64,000 nucleotides of DNA, taken from Dysosmobacter welbionis (GTDB lineage Bacteria > Bacillota > Clostridia > Oscillospirales > Oscillospiraceae). The first letter of the stretch is position 1; each line of letters opens with the position of its first letter. The stretch spans positions 2,108,001 to 2,172,000 of the forward strand of contig NZ_CP034413.3 of the NCBI RefSeq assembly GCF_005121165.3, written 5' to 3'. The notes below the pieces were generated by a model. That model saw only the letters and a list, made by a program, of their open reading frames with translations, ran no database searches and was not told where the DNA came from. The position numbers and the translations under genes are program-made. Positions 27,092-36,161 of this stretch are shown piece by piece.

Positions 27092-27172
27092 TTATCGCTG
27101 ACTGGTGGTCCAGCTGTCCTGAAAGATCAGGTCATCCACATCCCCGCCGCTGATCGTCTGGTGTCTCATCAT
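27092..27172 (-). CDS. Predicted 26-aa small protein
   Basis: A short minus-strand frame starting ATGATG, preceded by an excellent AAAGGAGG ribosome site 8 bp upstream. The product begins MMRHQTISGG and continues with the acidic DVDDLIF before ending WTTSQR. It has no signal peptide or membrane segment. A TATACT -10 lies about 35 bp upstream (27209-27214) and a hairpin terminator follows. The unit looks genuinely expressed. I do not recognise it; a regulatory peptide or peptide precursor is possible. Confidence 0.5.
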   Translation of the reverse strand: MMRHQTISGGDVDDLIFQDSWTTSQR

Positions 27173-27310
27173 TTTATTTCCTCCTTTGCATTTGGGTTCT
27201 CAGCCAGTATATGCGCCTCCGGGCGGAAAATTGCACGGAAACGGGCACCTGTCTGGACTTTTTGCAACGGGAGTTGTCGAAAAAATTTGAAAGGTTTTCC
27301 TTGCCCGTGC

Positions 27311-27339
27311 TTGACAATGACTGGAGAGTATGGTATTCT
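27311..27339 (+). promoter_or_regulatory. Promoter of the tRNA-Leu/tRNA-fMet operon
   Basis: A perfect TTGACA (27311-27316) and TATTCT (27334-27339) are spaced 17 bp. Confidence 0.8.
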
Positions 27340-27356
27340 AATCATTGCCGACAGCT

Positions 27357-27443
27357 GCCGGTGTGGTGGAATTGGTAGACACAGGGGACTTAAAATCCCC
27401 CGGTAGCGATACTGTACCGGTTCGAGTCCGGTCACCGGCACCA
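27357..27443 (+). tRNA. tRNA-Leu(TAA)
   Basis: An 87-nt class II tRNA with encoded CCA. The anticodon stem GGGGA/TCCCC holds the loop CTTAAAA, giving anticodon TAA. A variable arm (CGGTAGCGATACTG) and the T-arm GTACCGGTTCGAGTCCGGT are present. The acceptor GCCGGTG pairs with CACCGGC. Confidence 0.95.
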
Positions 27444-27456
27444 CAGAACAGAATAT

Positions 27457-27570
<114 letters not shown>

Positions 27571-27654
27571 CTTCACTTTTTGTCTCCAAAAGTTTCCGGA
27601 GAAATTACGCGATTTTGCAAAATTTGCAGTTGACCCAAACCGTGACCCAGACAG

Positions 27655-27696
27655 GGCAAAAAACGTGCCTTGGCGCAGCCCTTCTGCGCCAAGGCT
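27655..27696 (-). terminator. Terminator of integrase 1
   Basis: On the minus strand a 12-bp stem (27667-27678 with 27684-27695) is followed by ACG and six T. An equivalent hairpin follows integrase 2. Confidence 0.7.
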
Positions 27697-27726
27697 TTCC
27701 TGCTGTTTGGGATTATTTTTTCGCTT

Positions 27727-28873
27727 TCAGATTGCCGCCGTCAGGACTTTTTCCATAGTCCTGGCCGCCTCCTTTTGCGCCGCTGTCGTGACGTGGGCGT
27801 AGGTGTCCAGCGTGAAGCCTGCGCTGAAATGTCCCAGCATCCCGGACACCGTCTTAATGTCCACCCCATTCTGAAGTGCCAGCATAGCGAACGTGTGCCG
27901 GAGGTCGTGGAATCGAACTCTGGGCAACCCCGCCCGCTTCAGCACCGGGTGGAGTATATGCAGGACGCTGTCTGGTGAGATGGGCCCGCCAGTGGGCCCG
28001 GGGAACACCCAGAGGCTACTGCCCGCTTTTTTCTTCTGCTGTTTCAGAACCTGGATCGTGTCCTCTGCCAGGGGCAGCGTCCGGTAGGCCTTCTTGGTTT
28101 TCAGGGAGGCATCTACGATTTTTCTGCTGATCCGGGCGATCTACTGTTTCATCCAAAGGTTTCCGTGTTCGAAATCGATGCCTTCCCATTTCGGGCCAAG
28201 CAATTCGCCTCTTCTCAATCTTGCTGCCAGCTCCACATAGTACATCTCGAATATCCTACTGTTTCTGGCATCTCTAAGGAAGGATGCCAGCTGTTCAATG
28301 GGCAGCGTTTTCATCTCCTTGCGTTTCAGCTTCGGCAAGGCACAGCCCTCTGTGGGGTCTGCTGCAATCAGCCGTTGCTCTTTGGCCAGCTTCATGGCCG
28401 AGGCGATGATCTGGCAGATGTTCCGCACCGTCTTGGGGCTCAAACCCTTTGCCTGATTTTTGCTCTCGACCCTGTCAATTCTCCCGCTGGTCAGCAGCTT
28501 CTTGCAGAATTTCTGTAACTCCAGAGAAGTGAGCTTTTCCAGCGGGACCTTGCCGATATTCGACTTAATGTGGTTGTTGATGTACCCCCGGTAGGTCTGG
28601 TGGGGGGACGGTCTCGCTTTGATCTTTGCGTAATTTTCGAACCACTCGTCCATCCAGGTACCTACCGTGTACTTCCCCGCCTTGGTGACGTCCAAGCTCT
28701 TGGTTTCCTCGATGGCCGCTTTCAGCTTGTTCTTCGCCTCTGCCTGGGTCCGGCCCAAGACGTTTTTGTAGATTAGCTTCCTGGTCTCCGGATTATGCCC
28801 GGCGGTATACCGCCCTTCCCACCGGCCATCTTTTCCTGATATTACCTTCACCGTTGGCCCGTTTCTTTGCCAT
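27727..28873 (-). pseudogene. Tyrosine integrase 1, inactivated
   Basis: A phage/ICE-type tyrosine recombinase in three parts: an N-terminal arm-binding region (WEGRYTAGHNPETRKLIYKN), a SAM-like core-binding domain (VGTWMDEWFENYAKIK) and a catalytic domain with LRRGELLG (Arg I), HDLRHTFA (HxxR) and TLDTYAHV (Tyr). Two lesions are visible. An in-frame TAG at 28141-28143 splits the catalytic domain. Near 28829-28836 the MAKKRANGEGNIRK start is out of frame with the rest, consistent with a 5-bp deletion relative to integrase 2. Its 3' end faces the tRNA-fMet attachment site. Confidence 0.85.
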
Positions 28874-29102
28874 GGCATCCGCCTCCCTTTACGACTCGAT
28901 AAGCGTCTCGCTTCGCTCGGTTGCTCACATTTATGGAGCCAGCGAGCTCTCATCAGCGAAACAAAATGCCACAGAAAAAAGAAATAGCCAGATGGAAAGG
29001 TGACTGTTATCAAAAAGTTAAGAAAGAGCGGCCGACAGCGGCTCTTTTCTTTGTATAGCACATCAATTTTGACCTGGGGATCCTTCATTTTCGCCCTCTC
29101 TG

Positions 29103-29372
29103 TGGCCCGCGTTTCTTCCTCGTCCTCAAGGCAATACCGTTCCATCTCCCCGGCGATCCCTATACCTAACTGAAGCCCGGTGATGAAGAATGTCAGGAGG
29201 TTTCCTCCCGCAGTTCATTCTCCAGATCCGCCAACTGGAGCAAGGTCTCCTGATCTTGTTGGCCTAACCTTGCGTTGATTTCTCTGTAGGCTTGGTCCAG
29301 TTCCGCCCGGACTTTTTGAAGTTCTGGCTCCTGGCAGGACCTTGCGTGCAAGGCCTTCAAGTAGTCGTACAT
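29103..29372 (-). pseudogene. Small helical protein resembling DUF6809, frameshifted
   Basis: A minus-strand frame from ATG 29372 (after AAGGAGGCGG) encodes 59 aa, MYDYLKALHARSCQEPELQK onward, ending LADLENELREETS at a stop at 29193. The next frame continues TFFITGLQLGIGIAGEMERY, which would complete a roughly 90-aa helical protein like the DUF6809 proteins of clostridial mobile elements. One missing base near 29200 explains the break. The function is unknown. It lies upstream of integrase 1, separated by a hairpin near 29030-29050. Confidence 0.5.
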
Positions 29373-29591
29373 CGTACCGCCTCCTTGTCAGCGGAAAAGC
29401 ATGTCACGATGCTGGCTCAATAGCCAGGGGACACGGCGCCTACTATCAGAAAAGTAACAATTTGTCTGCCTGATTGGAATCCTTGTCTTGTTTTCAGCGA
29501 CGCATTCTTTGAAGGGGCTTTCGTGCCTCAATAGCCCCGGAACGCCCCAGCGGCACTCTGCGGATCTAAGGAGACAGCCGAATTTTGCGGA

Positions 29592-29673
29592 GAAAAGCGT
29601 CATTGCTGCTATTTCATGTGTGGAACAACGCTCTTTCAAAATCCCGCAACTGCCCGCACTGCGGGAAGTTGTG
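29592..29673. repeat. Repeat A, copy 1
   Basis: About 80 bp that align with 39162-39244, sharing GCTATTTCAT, GAACAACG, CTCTTTCAAA and a hairpin of the form CAACTGCCCGCA-loop-GCGGG-AGTTG. It lies upstream of integrase 1. Confidence 0.65.
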
Positions 29674-30072
29674 AGCGAATCGGCGCAACAAAAGCGCCGG
29701 TTCTTTCTCCTGCTTTTTTTCGTCCCCCGGTTCACTTCCAGAAACATGGGAATCCTCCAACGGAAGTGGGGCCAATCGTTGTGGGCAAACCTCATGTCAT
29801 CTTGCCATTTGATGAGAAAGGCCAATGCAGGCGTGAGGTATCTCGTCTTTTCGCCACGCTGGCCCGACAAGGGCCGAAGGCAGTTGTTTGTGGGCAACGG
29901 ATGCCGCCCCGGCCTCGTCCGCCCGACACAGCGGCCCACAGGGGCAAACGAGGGCGGAATTGTTGGGGGCTCAATGACAGAGAAAAAAGGCTTCTTTGTC
30001 GACGGCGTCGTAATTCGCGTATTTAGCAAAAGCGCGTTCCCTCTCCCTATCTTTCGTCCTCTGGCCACAAAA

Positions 30073-30134
30073 GTGGGGCCGGGCTTCTGCCCAGAACTGC
30101 AGCCGCCGTATAGCTGGACGAGATGCTTGCCCAC
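30073..30134. repeat. Repeat B, copy 1 (possible structured element)
   Basis: A GTGGG/CCCAC outer pairing encloses GGGCTTCTGCCC, GAACTGC and a hairpin ending TATAGC. Related copies lie at 39384-39448 and 61227-61285. Confidence 0.6.
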
Positions 30135-30353
30135 AAAAAAGCCCGGATGGTCTTGTACAAAGAATCAGCAGAGCCGCACGAGCCGCCCCGCTGATTTTAC
30201 CCAGCTCCCCACATGGGTCCAAAGGTCTGTGCCATTTACATAGAGTTGCCCGCATTCCAAGCATCCCGTGGCCCAACTCATTTCATATTGCATTTTGGAA
30301 TTTGAATACATAGTATCCACATTGCATTAGCGGATGTTTATTTTGTCAGATCC

Positions 30354-31823
30354 TCATTCTTTGCCTTCTGCTGAAGAGGTTCCATATTTCTGCCGTAGCT
30401 GTTCCCAATGGCGTAGGAACGTAGTGGGCGGGAGTTTCAGGCGTTCCGCAGCCTTACGGATACTTCCGTACCGCTCGTAGAATGTCTGGAGATACCGCAG
30501 CTCCATACGCTCCAGCATCTCATTCAGTCCCGCCTCTGCCGGAGCATCCTGAACAGGCTCCGGACCCGCCACGTTCATCGGCAAGCTCTCCGGCTGAATC
30601 AAGTCTGTATCCGTGATGATGGTTGCCTGCTCAATGCTGTTTTTCAGCTGGCGGACGTTCCCTTCCCACCGATAGTTCAGCAACGCAAAGCAGGTTGCTG
30701 GGGACAGTTTCCGATGAAAGTCGTATTTTTGATTGTAGTAATCTAGAAAATGCTGAGCCAGAGGAATGATGTCATTTTTTCGCTTCCGGAGCGGCGGAAT
30801 ATGGATCGGCATGACATTCAGCCGGTAATACAGGTCCTCCCGAAAGCGTTTCTGCTGCACCATCTCTTCCAAGTCGCAGTTAGTAGCGGCGATCACTCGG
30901 ATGTCCACCTGTACGGGTTCGTTGCCGCCCACGCGGATGAAAGAGCGGTTCTGCAGCACATGGAGCAGTTTGGCCTGCATATTCAGAGACAGCTCGCCGA
31001 CCTCATCCAGAAACAGCGTTCCGTGATCTGCTGCCTCTAGAAGGCCTGGCTTCACTTTACTGCCAGCGCCGGTGAAGGCATGGCCTTCATGTCCAAAGAG
31101 TTCGCTCTCAAAGAGAGACTCTGTGATGGCAGCGCAGTTGATGGGAACAAACCGCCGGTTGGACCGCCCGCTGTTCTGGTGGATAAATCTGGCAATCTCA
31201 TCCTTACCTACACCGGTTTCTCCCAGCAGAAGGGCGGTAGAGTCCACCTTGGCTATCCGGGCGGCCAGGGCCAGCACCTTCAGCATCTCCTTATCGGCCA
31301 CAATCAGTTTGCTTTGGCCACCCATCCGGGCCTTGATGCTCTCCAGTTCCTGGAGATATTGGTCATTCAGTCCCCGGATCTTATCAAGCTCCTGCTGCAA
31401 AGAGCTGATTTCGTCCAAATCCCGGTCATTACAGATATAGAATTCAATCTCACCGCAGCTATCAAATACCGGCGTGCAGGACACATGTGCACTGCGCCCT
31501 GTGCGATAGAAGGTCTGCACAATGGTGTGTGGCTTTTTGGTCTTTGCTACGATAGCACCGCAGGATTCGGAAATCAGATGGTTTTTCACCAACTGCTCCA
31601 CCGGCACCCCCACTAACTCCTCTCTCCGAATCCCGGTGAGGACCTCATAAGCCCGGTTGATCCGCAGCGTCACCAGATTCCGGTCTGAGATCTGGATGGC
31701 ATCCGTAGAGTTCTCGATAAAAGCATCCAGGACACGGTTCTGTTCTTCCAAATCCAAAACTCGCTTGCGCAGTTCCTCCATGGTCTCATGGGAAAACTGC
31801 GAGCGCACCTGCTTTTGCTCCAA
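30354..31823 (-). CDS. Sigma-54-dependent transcriptional activator (PAS-AAA-Fis)
   Basis: A 489-aa enhancer-binding protein. A PAS domain (about 25-130) may sense a ligand. The AAA+ domain has Walker A GETGVGKD near 198, the sigma-54 contact loop, GTLFLDEVGEL as Walker B and NCDLEEMV/FREDLYYRLNVM. A Fis-type HTH closes the protein (SIRKAAERLKLPPTTF). The contact loop reads HAFTGA instead of GAFTGA. The start is TTG at 31823, after GGGAGG, and is overlapped by a palindrome like those upstream of the target operon. Divergent orientation and the -24/-12 promoter at 32152 show that it drives the CoA-transferase/TRAP operon. Confidence 0.88.
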   Translation of the reverse strand: MEQKQVRSQFSHETMEELRKRVLDLEEQNRVLDAFIENSTDAIQISDRNLVTLRINRAYEVLTGIRREELVGVPVEQLVKNHLISESCGAIVAKTKKPHTIVQTFYRTGRSAHVSCTPVFDSCGEIEFYICNDRDLDEISSLQQELDKIRGLNDQYLQELESIKARMGGQSKLIVADKEMLKVLALAARIAKVDSTALLLGETGVGKDEIARFIHQNSGRSNRRFVPINCAAITESLFESELFGHEGHAFTGAGSKVKPGLLEAADHGTLFLDEVGELSLNMQAKLLHVLQNRSFIRVGGNEPVQVDIRVIAATNCDLEEMVQQKRFREDLYYRLNVMPIHIPPLRKRKNDIIPLAQHFLDYYNQKYDFHRKLSPATCFALLNYRWEGNVRQLKNSIEQATIITDTDLIQPESLPMNVAGPEPVQDAPAEAGLNEMLERMELRYLQTFYERYGSIRKAAERLKLPPTTFLRHWEQLRQKYGTSSAEGKE

Positions 31824-32012
31824 AAATGGAACACCTCCCTTCGCCTTTTGCTCTTTTGTGCAATTTCAAATTTGAAATCACACTTTTTATCGTCAAAACT
31901 CATATCATCTTTGCTTTGTTTTTAACAAAAATGACTATATCATAAATCTTATGTTTTCACAAGTTCCAATTTCGGAGCACTCTGCTCAAAATTCGTTCCA
32001 ATTTTGGAACAC
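31817..32012. promoter_or_regulatory. Three upstream activator palindromes
   Basis: GTTCCAATTTCGGAGCAC (31963-31980), GTTCCAATTTTGGAACAC (31995-32012, near-perfect palindrome) and GCTCCAAAAATGGAAC (31817-31832). The first two are 32 bp apart, about three helical turns, and lie 140-190 bp upstream of the sigma-54 promoter, as expected for enhancer sites. The third overlaps the activator gene start and may mediate autoregulation. Confidence 0.7.
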
Positions 32013-32151
32013 AAAATTGCAATTTTTTTCACATAATCGAGGCCCCGTTTCCGTCATGGAAAATAATTCGATCTTTTTTGAATTTCAGGAGGAACCGCAA
32101 TTCCATACAGTCATAGGGGTTTCTGGCTTTTCGCTGGAATGTTTTTTTAAA

Positions 32152-32168
32152 TTGGCAAGATTTTTGCT
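32152..32168 (+). promoter_or_regulatory. Sigma-54 (-24/-12) promoter
   Basis: TTGGCAAGATTTTTGCT has GG at 32154-32155 and GC at 32166-32167 with exactly 10 bp between, matching the TGGCA-N-TTGC consensus. It is about 100 bp upstream of the CoA-transferase gene. Confidence 0.82.
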
Positions 32169-32268
32169 ATAATGATTTGTCGAATTCCAACGGAATGTGT
32201 TGGTGGCGGAAATCCCCCGCCAGACATACCATCGATGAAATATGTGAGATTTTAAGGAGGTACAAGAG

Positions 32269-33576
32269 ATGGAAGACTGGAAGGTACTCTATGCTTCCAA
32301 ATTAATGACGGCAGATGAGGCCGTCCGGCAGATCCCCGATGGTTCCCGGGTCTTTTTCGGCCATGCGGCCAATGAACCCCCCGTCCTGGTGGATGCGCTG
32401 GTGCGAAACTATGAGCAATATAAGGATGTGGAGATCGTCCACTGGGTTCCCATGGGAAAAGGGGAGTACTGCGATCCCAAGATGAAGGGGCACCTTCGCC
32501 ACAATGCCATGTTTGTGGGCGGCCCAACCCGCAAGGCTGTGCAGGAAGGACGGGCGGACTACACACCCTTTTTCTTCCACCAGTCCACCCGATTCTTCTC
32601 TGACGGCACCTTCCCCATTGACGTGGCGATGGTTTCCGTCACTCCGCCGGACAAGCACGGCTATGTGTCCCTGGGCGTCTCCGTGGGCGGCACCAAGCCC
32701 GCCTGCCTGAACGCCAAAATGGTCATTGCCCAGGTCAACGACCAGATGCCCCGCACCATGGGGGAGTCCTTCCTTCACGTCTCCCAGCTGACCTGCTGTG
32801 TGGAGGCATCCACGCCTCTGCCGGAGCTGGGCGGAGGCACCATCGGCGAAGTGGAGGAAGCCATCGGCCGGAATGTGGCCTCCCTGGTGGAGGACGGCTC
32901 TACATTGCAGCTGGGCATCGGCACCATCCCTGATGCGGTGCTGAAGTTCCTGGGGGACAAGAAGGATTTGGGCATCCACTCCGAGATGTTCTCCGACGGC
33001 GTGGTGGATCTGTACCAGAAGGGGGTCATCACCGGTGCCAACAAGCGGCTGGACAAGGGCAAGATGGTGGCTGCCTTCCTGATGGGCTCCAAAAAGCTTT
33101 ACGACTTTGTGGATGACAATCCGGACGTGATGATGCGGACTGTGGACTACGTGAACAACCCCGCCGTGATCTGCCAGAATCCCAAAGTGGTGTCCATCAA
33201 CTCCTGCCTACAGGTGGACTTCAACGGTCAGGTGAACTCCGAGTCCATGGGCACCAAGCAATTCTCCGGCATCGGCGGTCAGCTGGACTATGTCCGCGGC
33301 GCGGCCATGTGTCCCGACGGCAAAGCCATTCTGGCCATGCCCTCCACGGCCAAGCACGGGGAAGTGTCCCGGATCGTCCCGGTGTTTGAGCCCGGCACCA
33401 CTGTCACCACCACCCGTACGGACGTCCACTACATCGTGACGGAATACGGCGTCGCCAACCTGCGGGCCAAGAGCCTGCGGGAGCGGGCCCGGCTCCTCAT
33501 CAACATCGCCCACCCCAAGTTCCGGGATCAGCTCTGGGAAGCTTACTACGAACGCTATGGCAAGGAGGATCAGTAA
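32269..33576 (+). CDS. Acetyl-CoA hydrolase/transferase-family CoA-transferase
   Basis: A 435-aa cytoplasmic class I CoA-transferase that moves CoA between acetyl- or butyryl-CoA and another carboxylate. The catalytic glutamate is Glu325 in SESMGTKQFSGIGGQ, with the family C-terminus (VTEYGVANLRAKSLRERA) and an N-terminal half with HWVPMGKGEY. It resembles 4-hydroxybutyrate or butyryl-CoA:acetate transferases. In this operon it probably activates the acid imported by the TRAP system. The start follows TAAGGAGG. Confidence 0.85.
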   Translation: MEDWKVLYASKLMTADEAVRQIPDGSRVFFGHAANEPPVLVDALVRNYEQYKDVEIVHWVPMGKGEYCDPKMKGHLRHNAMFVGGPTRKAVQEGRADYTPFFFHQSTRFFSDGTFPIDVAMVSVTPPDKHGYVSLGVSVGGTKPACLNAKMVIAQVNDQMPRTMGESFLHVSQLTCCVEASTPLPELGGGTIGEVEEAIGRNVASLVEDGSTLQLGIGTIPDAVLKFLGDKKDLGIHSEMFSDGVVDLYQKGVITGANKRLDKGKMVAAFLMGSKKLYDFVDDNPDVMMRTVDYVNNPAVICQNPKVVSINSCLQVDFNGQVNSESMGTKQFSGIGGQLDYVRGAAMCPDGKAILAMPSTAKHGEVSRIVPVFEPGTTVTTTRTDVHYIVTEYGVANLRAKSLRERARLLINIAHPKFRDQLWEAYYERYGKEDQ

Positions 33577-33577
33577 T

Positions 33578-34386
33578 ATGTCCGAGAAAAAAATTGAGGC
33601 CGTCAATGGACATACCTTACAAAAGGTATTCCTGTCCGTGGAGGATCACATCGCCGTTATGACCCTCCACAATCCCCCGGTGAATGCGGCAGACGGCGTG
33701 GTGCAGGAGGAGATCCTGCTCCTGTGCGACTATATCAACCATGAGGATGACATCTGGGTGTGCATTATGCACTCCGACATCAAAACCTTCTGCGTGGGCG
33801 TGGACATCAAGCGATTCTATCAGAGCATCCTGGATAAGGATGTCACCAATACCCAGGAGGTCTATTACGATGGTGCTCAGGCCCTCTATGAACTGCGGGT
33901 TCCCCTGATCTGTGCAGTTCACGGCCACTGCCTGGGCGGCGGCGTGTGCTACCCCGCCGGTGCGGATATCTCTATCGCCGTGAAGGGGACCCTCTTCGGC
34001 GCACCGGAGGCAAAGCTCAGCGTGGTGGGCGGCAGCGCCCATCTAGCCCGCATTCTGCCCCCCAGATCCAGCGGGATATGAGCTACTGCGGCACCTTCAT
34101 CACCGCAGAAGAGCTCCACGACAAGTACGGCGGTGTCACCATGGTGGTAGACACGCTGGAGGAACTGATGCCCGCGGCCATGGACAAGGCGCGGGAGTTG
34201 TGCCGCCGTGGTCCCCTGGTGCTGCGGTACCTGAAAGCCTGCATGAATGAGCAGGAGGATTTCCAGATCCACCGGAAGGATGAGCTGGAGGTGACTTACA
34301 CCCGCTACATGGCTCGTCATGCGGATTTCAAGGAGGGTGTTTCCGCCTTCCTGGAAAAGCGGGAGCCGCAGTATACCGGCCAGTAA
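33578..34386 (+). CDS. Enoyl-CoA hydratase/isomerase-family protein (frameshifted as read)
   Basis: A crotonase-fold enzyme acting on an acyl-CoA. Typical parts are VAVMTLHNPPVNA-like AVMTLHNPPVNAAD, the oxyanion segment KTFCVGVDIKRF and the glycine-rich HGHCLGGGVCYPAGADI. The frame breaks at the C6 run 34058-34063; one more C joins ILPP to QIQRDMSYCGTFITAEE and gives a continuous 269 aa, normal for the family. The second frame carries the trimerisation helices ending KREPQYTGQ. Hydratase, isomerase and dehydratase roles cannot be separated. It follows the CoA-transferase immediately. Confidence 0.8.
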
Positions 34387-34423
34387 AACACATCCCCCAT
34401 ACAAGACTTTAGGAGGAAGGATC

Positions 34424-35509
34424 ATGAGAAAGAATGCAAAAAAACTGTTTGCGCTGATTCTGGCACTGTGTATGTCGCTGACGTTGCTGACTGCTTGCGG
34501 CGGCGATACCGCTGGCAGCGATTCAGGCGTGGGAGAGAGCTCCTCCGGTGGCGAGACGATCACCTGGCGCCTGCAGAGCAGCTACTCCCTGAATTCCCTG
34601 CAGGGCGATATGGCCACCAACCTGAAGGAGGCTCTGGAGACCGCTACCAATGGCCGCCTTCAGGTGGAGCTGTATGAGCCGGGCGCTTTGTGCCAGACCT
34701 CCGATATACTGACCTATCTCTCGCAAAATGCCTTTGACTGTGCCGTCATCTTCGGCTCCACCTTCTCCGGCCTGATTCCGGAGGCGGATCTGGCCTGCGG
34801 CATCCCCTTTGCATGGGAGAGCTCCGCCGAAATCTATGACGTAATGGAGAACTATGGGTTGCTGGATGTGATCCAGGAGGCCTACGGAGAACTGAATCTC
34901 AAATACTACTGGAATGCCCATGAGCCCAACTACAACGTCCTGGCAAACTTCCAGGTAGAGAGCCTGGAGGACTTCCACGGCAAAAAGATCCGCGCTCTGG
35001 GCGTGTGGGGCGACTTCCTGGCTGCGTTGGGGGCCTCTCCCACCAACATCGCCGGCACAGAGGTCTATCAGGCCCTGCAGCTGGGCACCATTGACGGCGC
35101 TCTGTATGGATGGTCCTCTCTGAGTGACTCCAACAACATCCGCGAGGTGGCGCAGTACGCCCTCAGCCCCTCCATGTGCTTCTGCCAAATGGCCACCGTG
35201 GTGAATCAGGACAGCCTGAACAAGCTCCCTGAGGACCTGCGGAGCATCGTGGACGAGACCATCCGGCTGGCCAACATCGGCGTCATCGGCCAGGCCCATG
35301 TGGTTGGTACGGAGAAAAGTGTTCGAGACGCTATCCAGGGCGGCTACACTGAGCTGTCTCCGCTGCCTGATGACGTCCTGGCCGAGATGCGTGAAATTGC
35401 TGTCACCCAGACCTGGGAAGAGCTGGCCGCCAAGAGCGAGCGTATGGCCCGCGGTATCGAGATCATCAAGCAGCAAAACCGTGACTATGGCCGCCAAGTG
35501 GATTACTGA
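34424..35509 (+). CDS. dctP: TRAP transporter substrate-binding lipoprotein (DctP)
   Basis: A 361-aa lipoprotein. The signal peptide ends in the lipobox LLTAC at about residues 20-24, anchoring the binding protein outside the membrane. The fold signature includes GALCQTSDILTYLSQNAFDC, FAWESSAEIYDVM and the conserved FHGKKIRALGVWGDFLAALG segment with the carboxylate-binding arginine. The ligand is probably an organic acid. It is the first of three TRAP genes, in the usual order P-Q-M. Confidence 0.9.
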   Translation: MRKNAKKLFALILALCMSLTLLTACGGDTAGSDSGVGESSSGGETITWRLQSSYSLNSLQGDMATNLKEALETATNGRLQVELYEPGALCQTSDILTYLSQNAFDCAVIFGSTFSGLIPEADLACGIPFAWESSAEIYDVMENYGLLDVIQEAYGELNLKYYWNAHEPNYNVLANFQVESLEDFHGKKIRALGVWGDFLAALGASPTNIAGTEVYQALQLGTIDGALYGWSSLSDSNNIREVAQYALSPSMCFCQMATVVNQDSLNKLPEDLRSIVDETIRLANIGVIGQAHVVGTEKSVRDAIQGGYTELSPLPDDVLAEMREIAVTQTWEELAAKSERMARGIEIIKQQNRDYGRQVDY

Positions 35510-35561
35510 GTCCGCGCGTTCCTCACAGAAAAATAGAATTCAAGAGAAGGGAAAGTGAGAC

Positions 35562-36161
35562 ATGAACGCACTATTGAAATTATCAGGCGGCATTGACGCC
35601 ATTAATCGGACCATTGGCAGAATCTTCGCCTGGATTCTTCTGCCCATGATCTGCCTCACCGCCTTTGAGGTATTCTCACGTTATGTCCTCAAGTCTCCAA
35701 CCGTCTGGGCATGGGAGCTGATTATCCAGATCTGGGGCCTGATGCTGATGGCCTGCGGCGGATACTGCTACTGGAAGGGCGGCCTGGTGCGAGTGGATCT
35801 GCTTTATAATAAATTCCCTGTCAAAGTCCGCTGCGGTATCAATATCGCCACCGCCATTCTGGTCCTAATCTGTATGGGGCTGGTATTTATCTACGGAATA
35901 AACATCTTCCTACTGTCCTTCCGCCTCAATGAACGGATCTCTTCCGTGTGGGGGTCTCCCATGTGGACCATCCGGTTTTGGGTGCCTCTGGGCGCTGCAC
36001 TGATGTTCATTCAAGCCATCAGTGAGCTTATCAAGAATGTAGCCGCTATGGCAGGCAAGATTGAACTCACCAACAACTCCGACGAAGTCGCGGAGGCAAT
36101 TGAAATCGTGAAGTCCGCTGAGCATCTGCCTGACGAAACCGGAAAGGAGGACATACAGTGA
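35562..36161 (+). CDS. dctQ: TRAP transporter small permease (DctQ)
   Basis: A 199-aa protein with four predicted membrane spans. Typical segments are FEVFSRYVLKSPTVWAWEL and YCYWKGGLVRVDLLYNKFP. It bridges DctP and DctM. It has a hydrophilic C-terminal tail of about 40 residues. The stop overlaps the GTG start of dctM. Confidence 0.88.
   Translation: MNALLKLSGGIDAINRTIGRIFAWILLPMICLTAFEVFSRYVLKSPTVWAWELIIQIWGLMLMACGGYCYWKGGLVRVDLLYNKFPVKVRCGINIATAILVLICMGLVFIYGINIFLLSFRLNERISSVWGSPMWTIRFWVPLGAALMFIQAISELIKNVAAMAGKIELTNNSDEVAEAIEIVKSAEHLPDETGKEDIQ

Larger units (their letters stand above)
29373..30353. other. Gene-poor 1 kb with element-specific repeats
   Basis: I see no credible gene here. 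Open frames lack ribosome sites and overlap repeats shared with island 2 and with 61.2 kb: repeat A (29592-29673) and repeat B (30073-30134). Confidence 0.6.

Noticed and set aside
30354-31903. An ATG start for the sigma-54 activator further upstream (near 31903)
   Set aside because: That ATG is in another frame. The in-frame start with a ribosome site is TTG at 31823.
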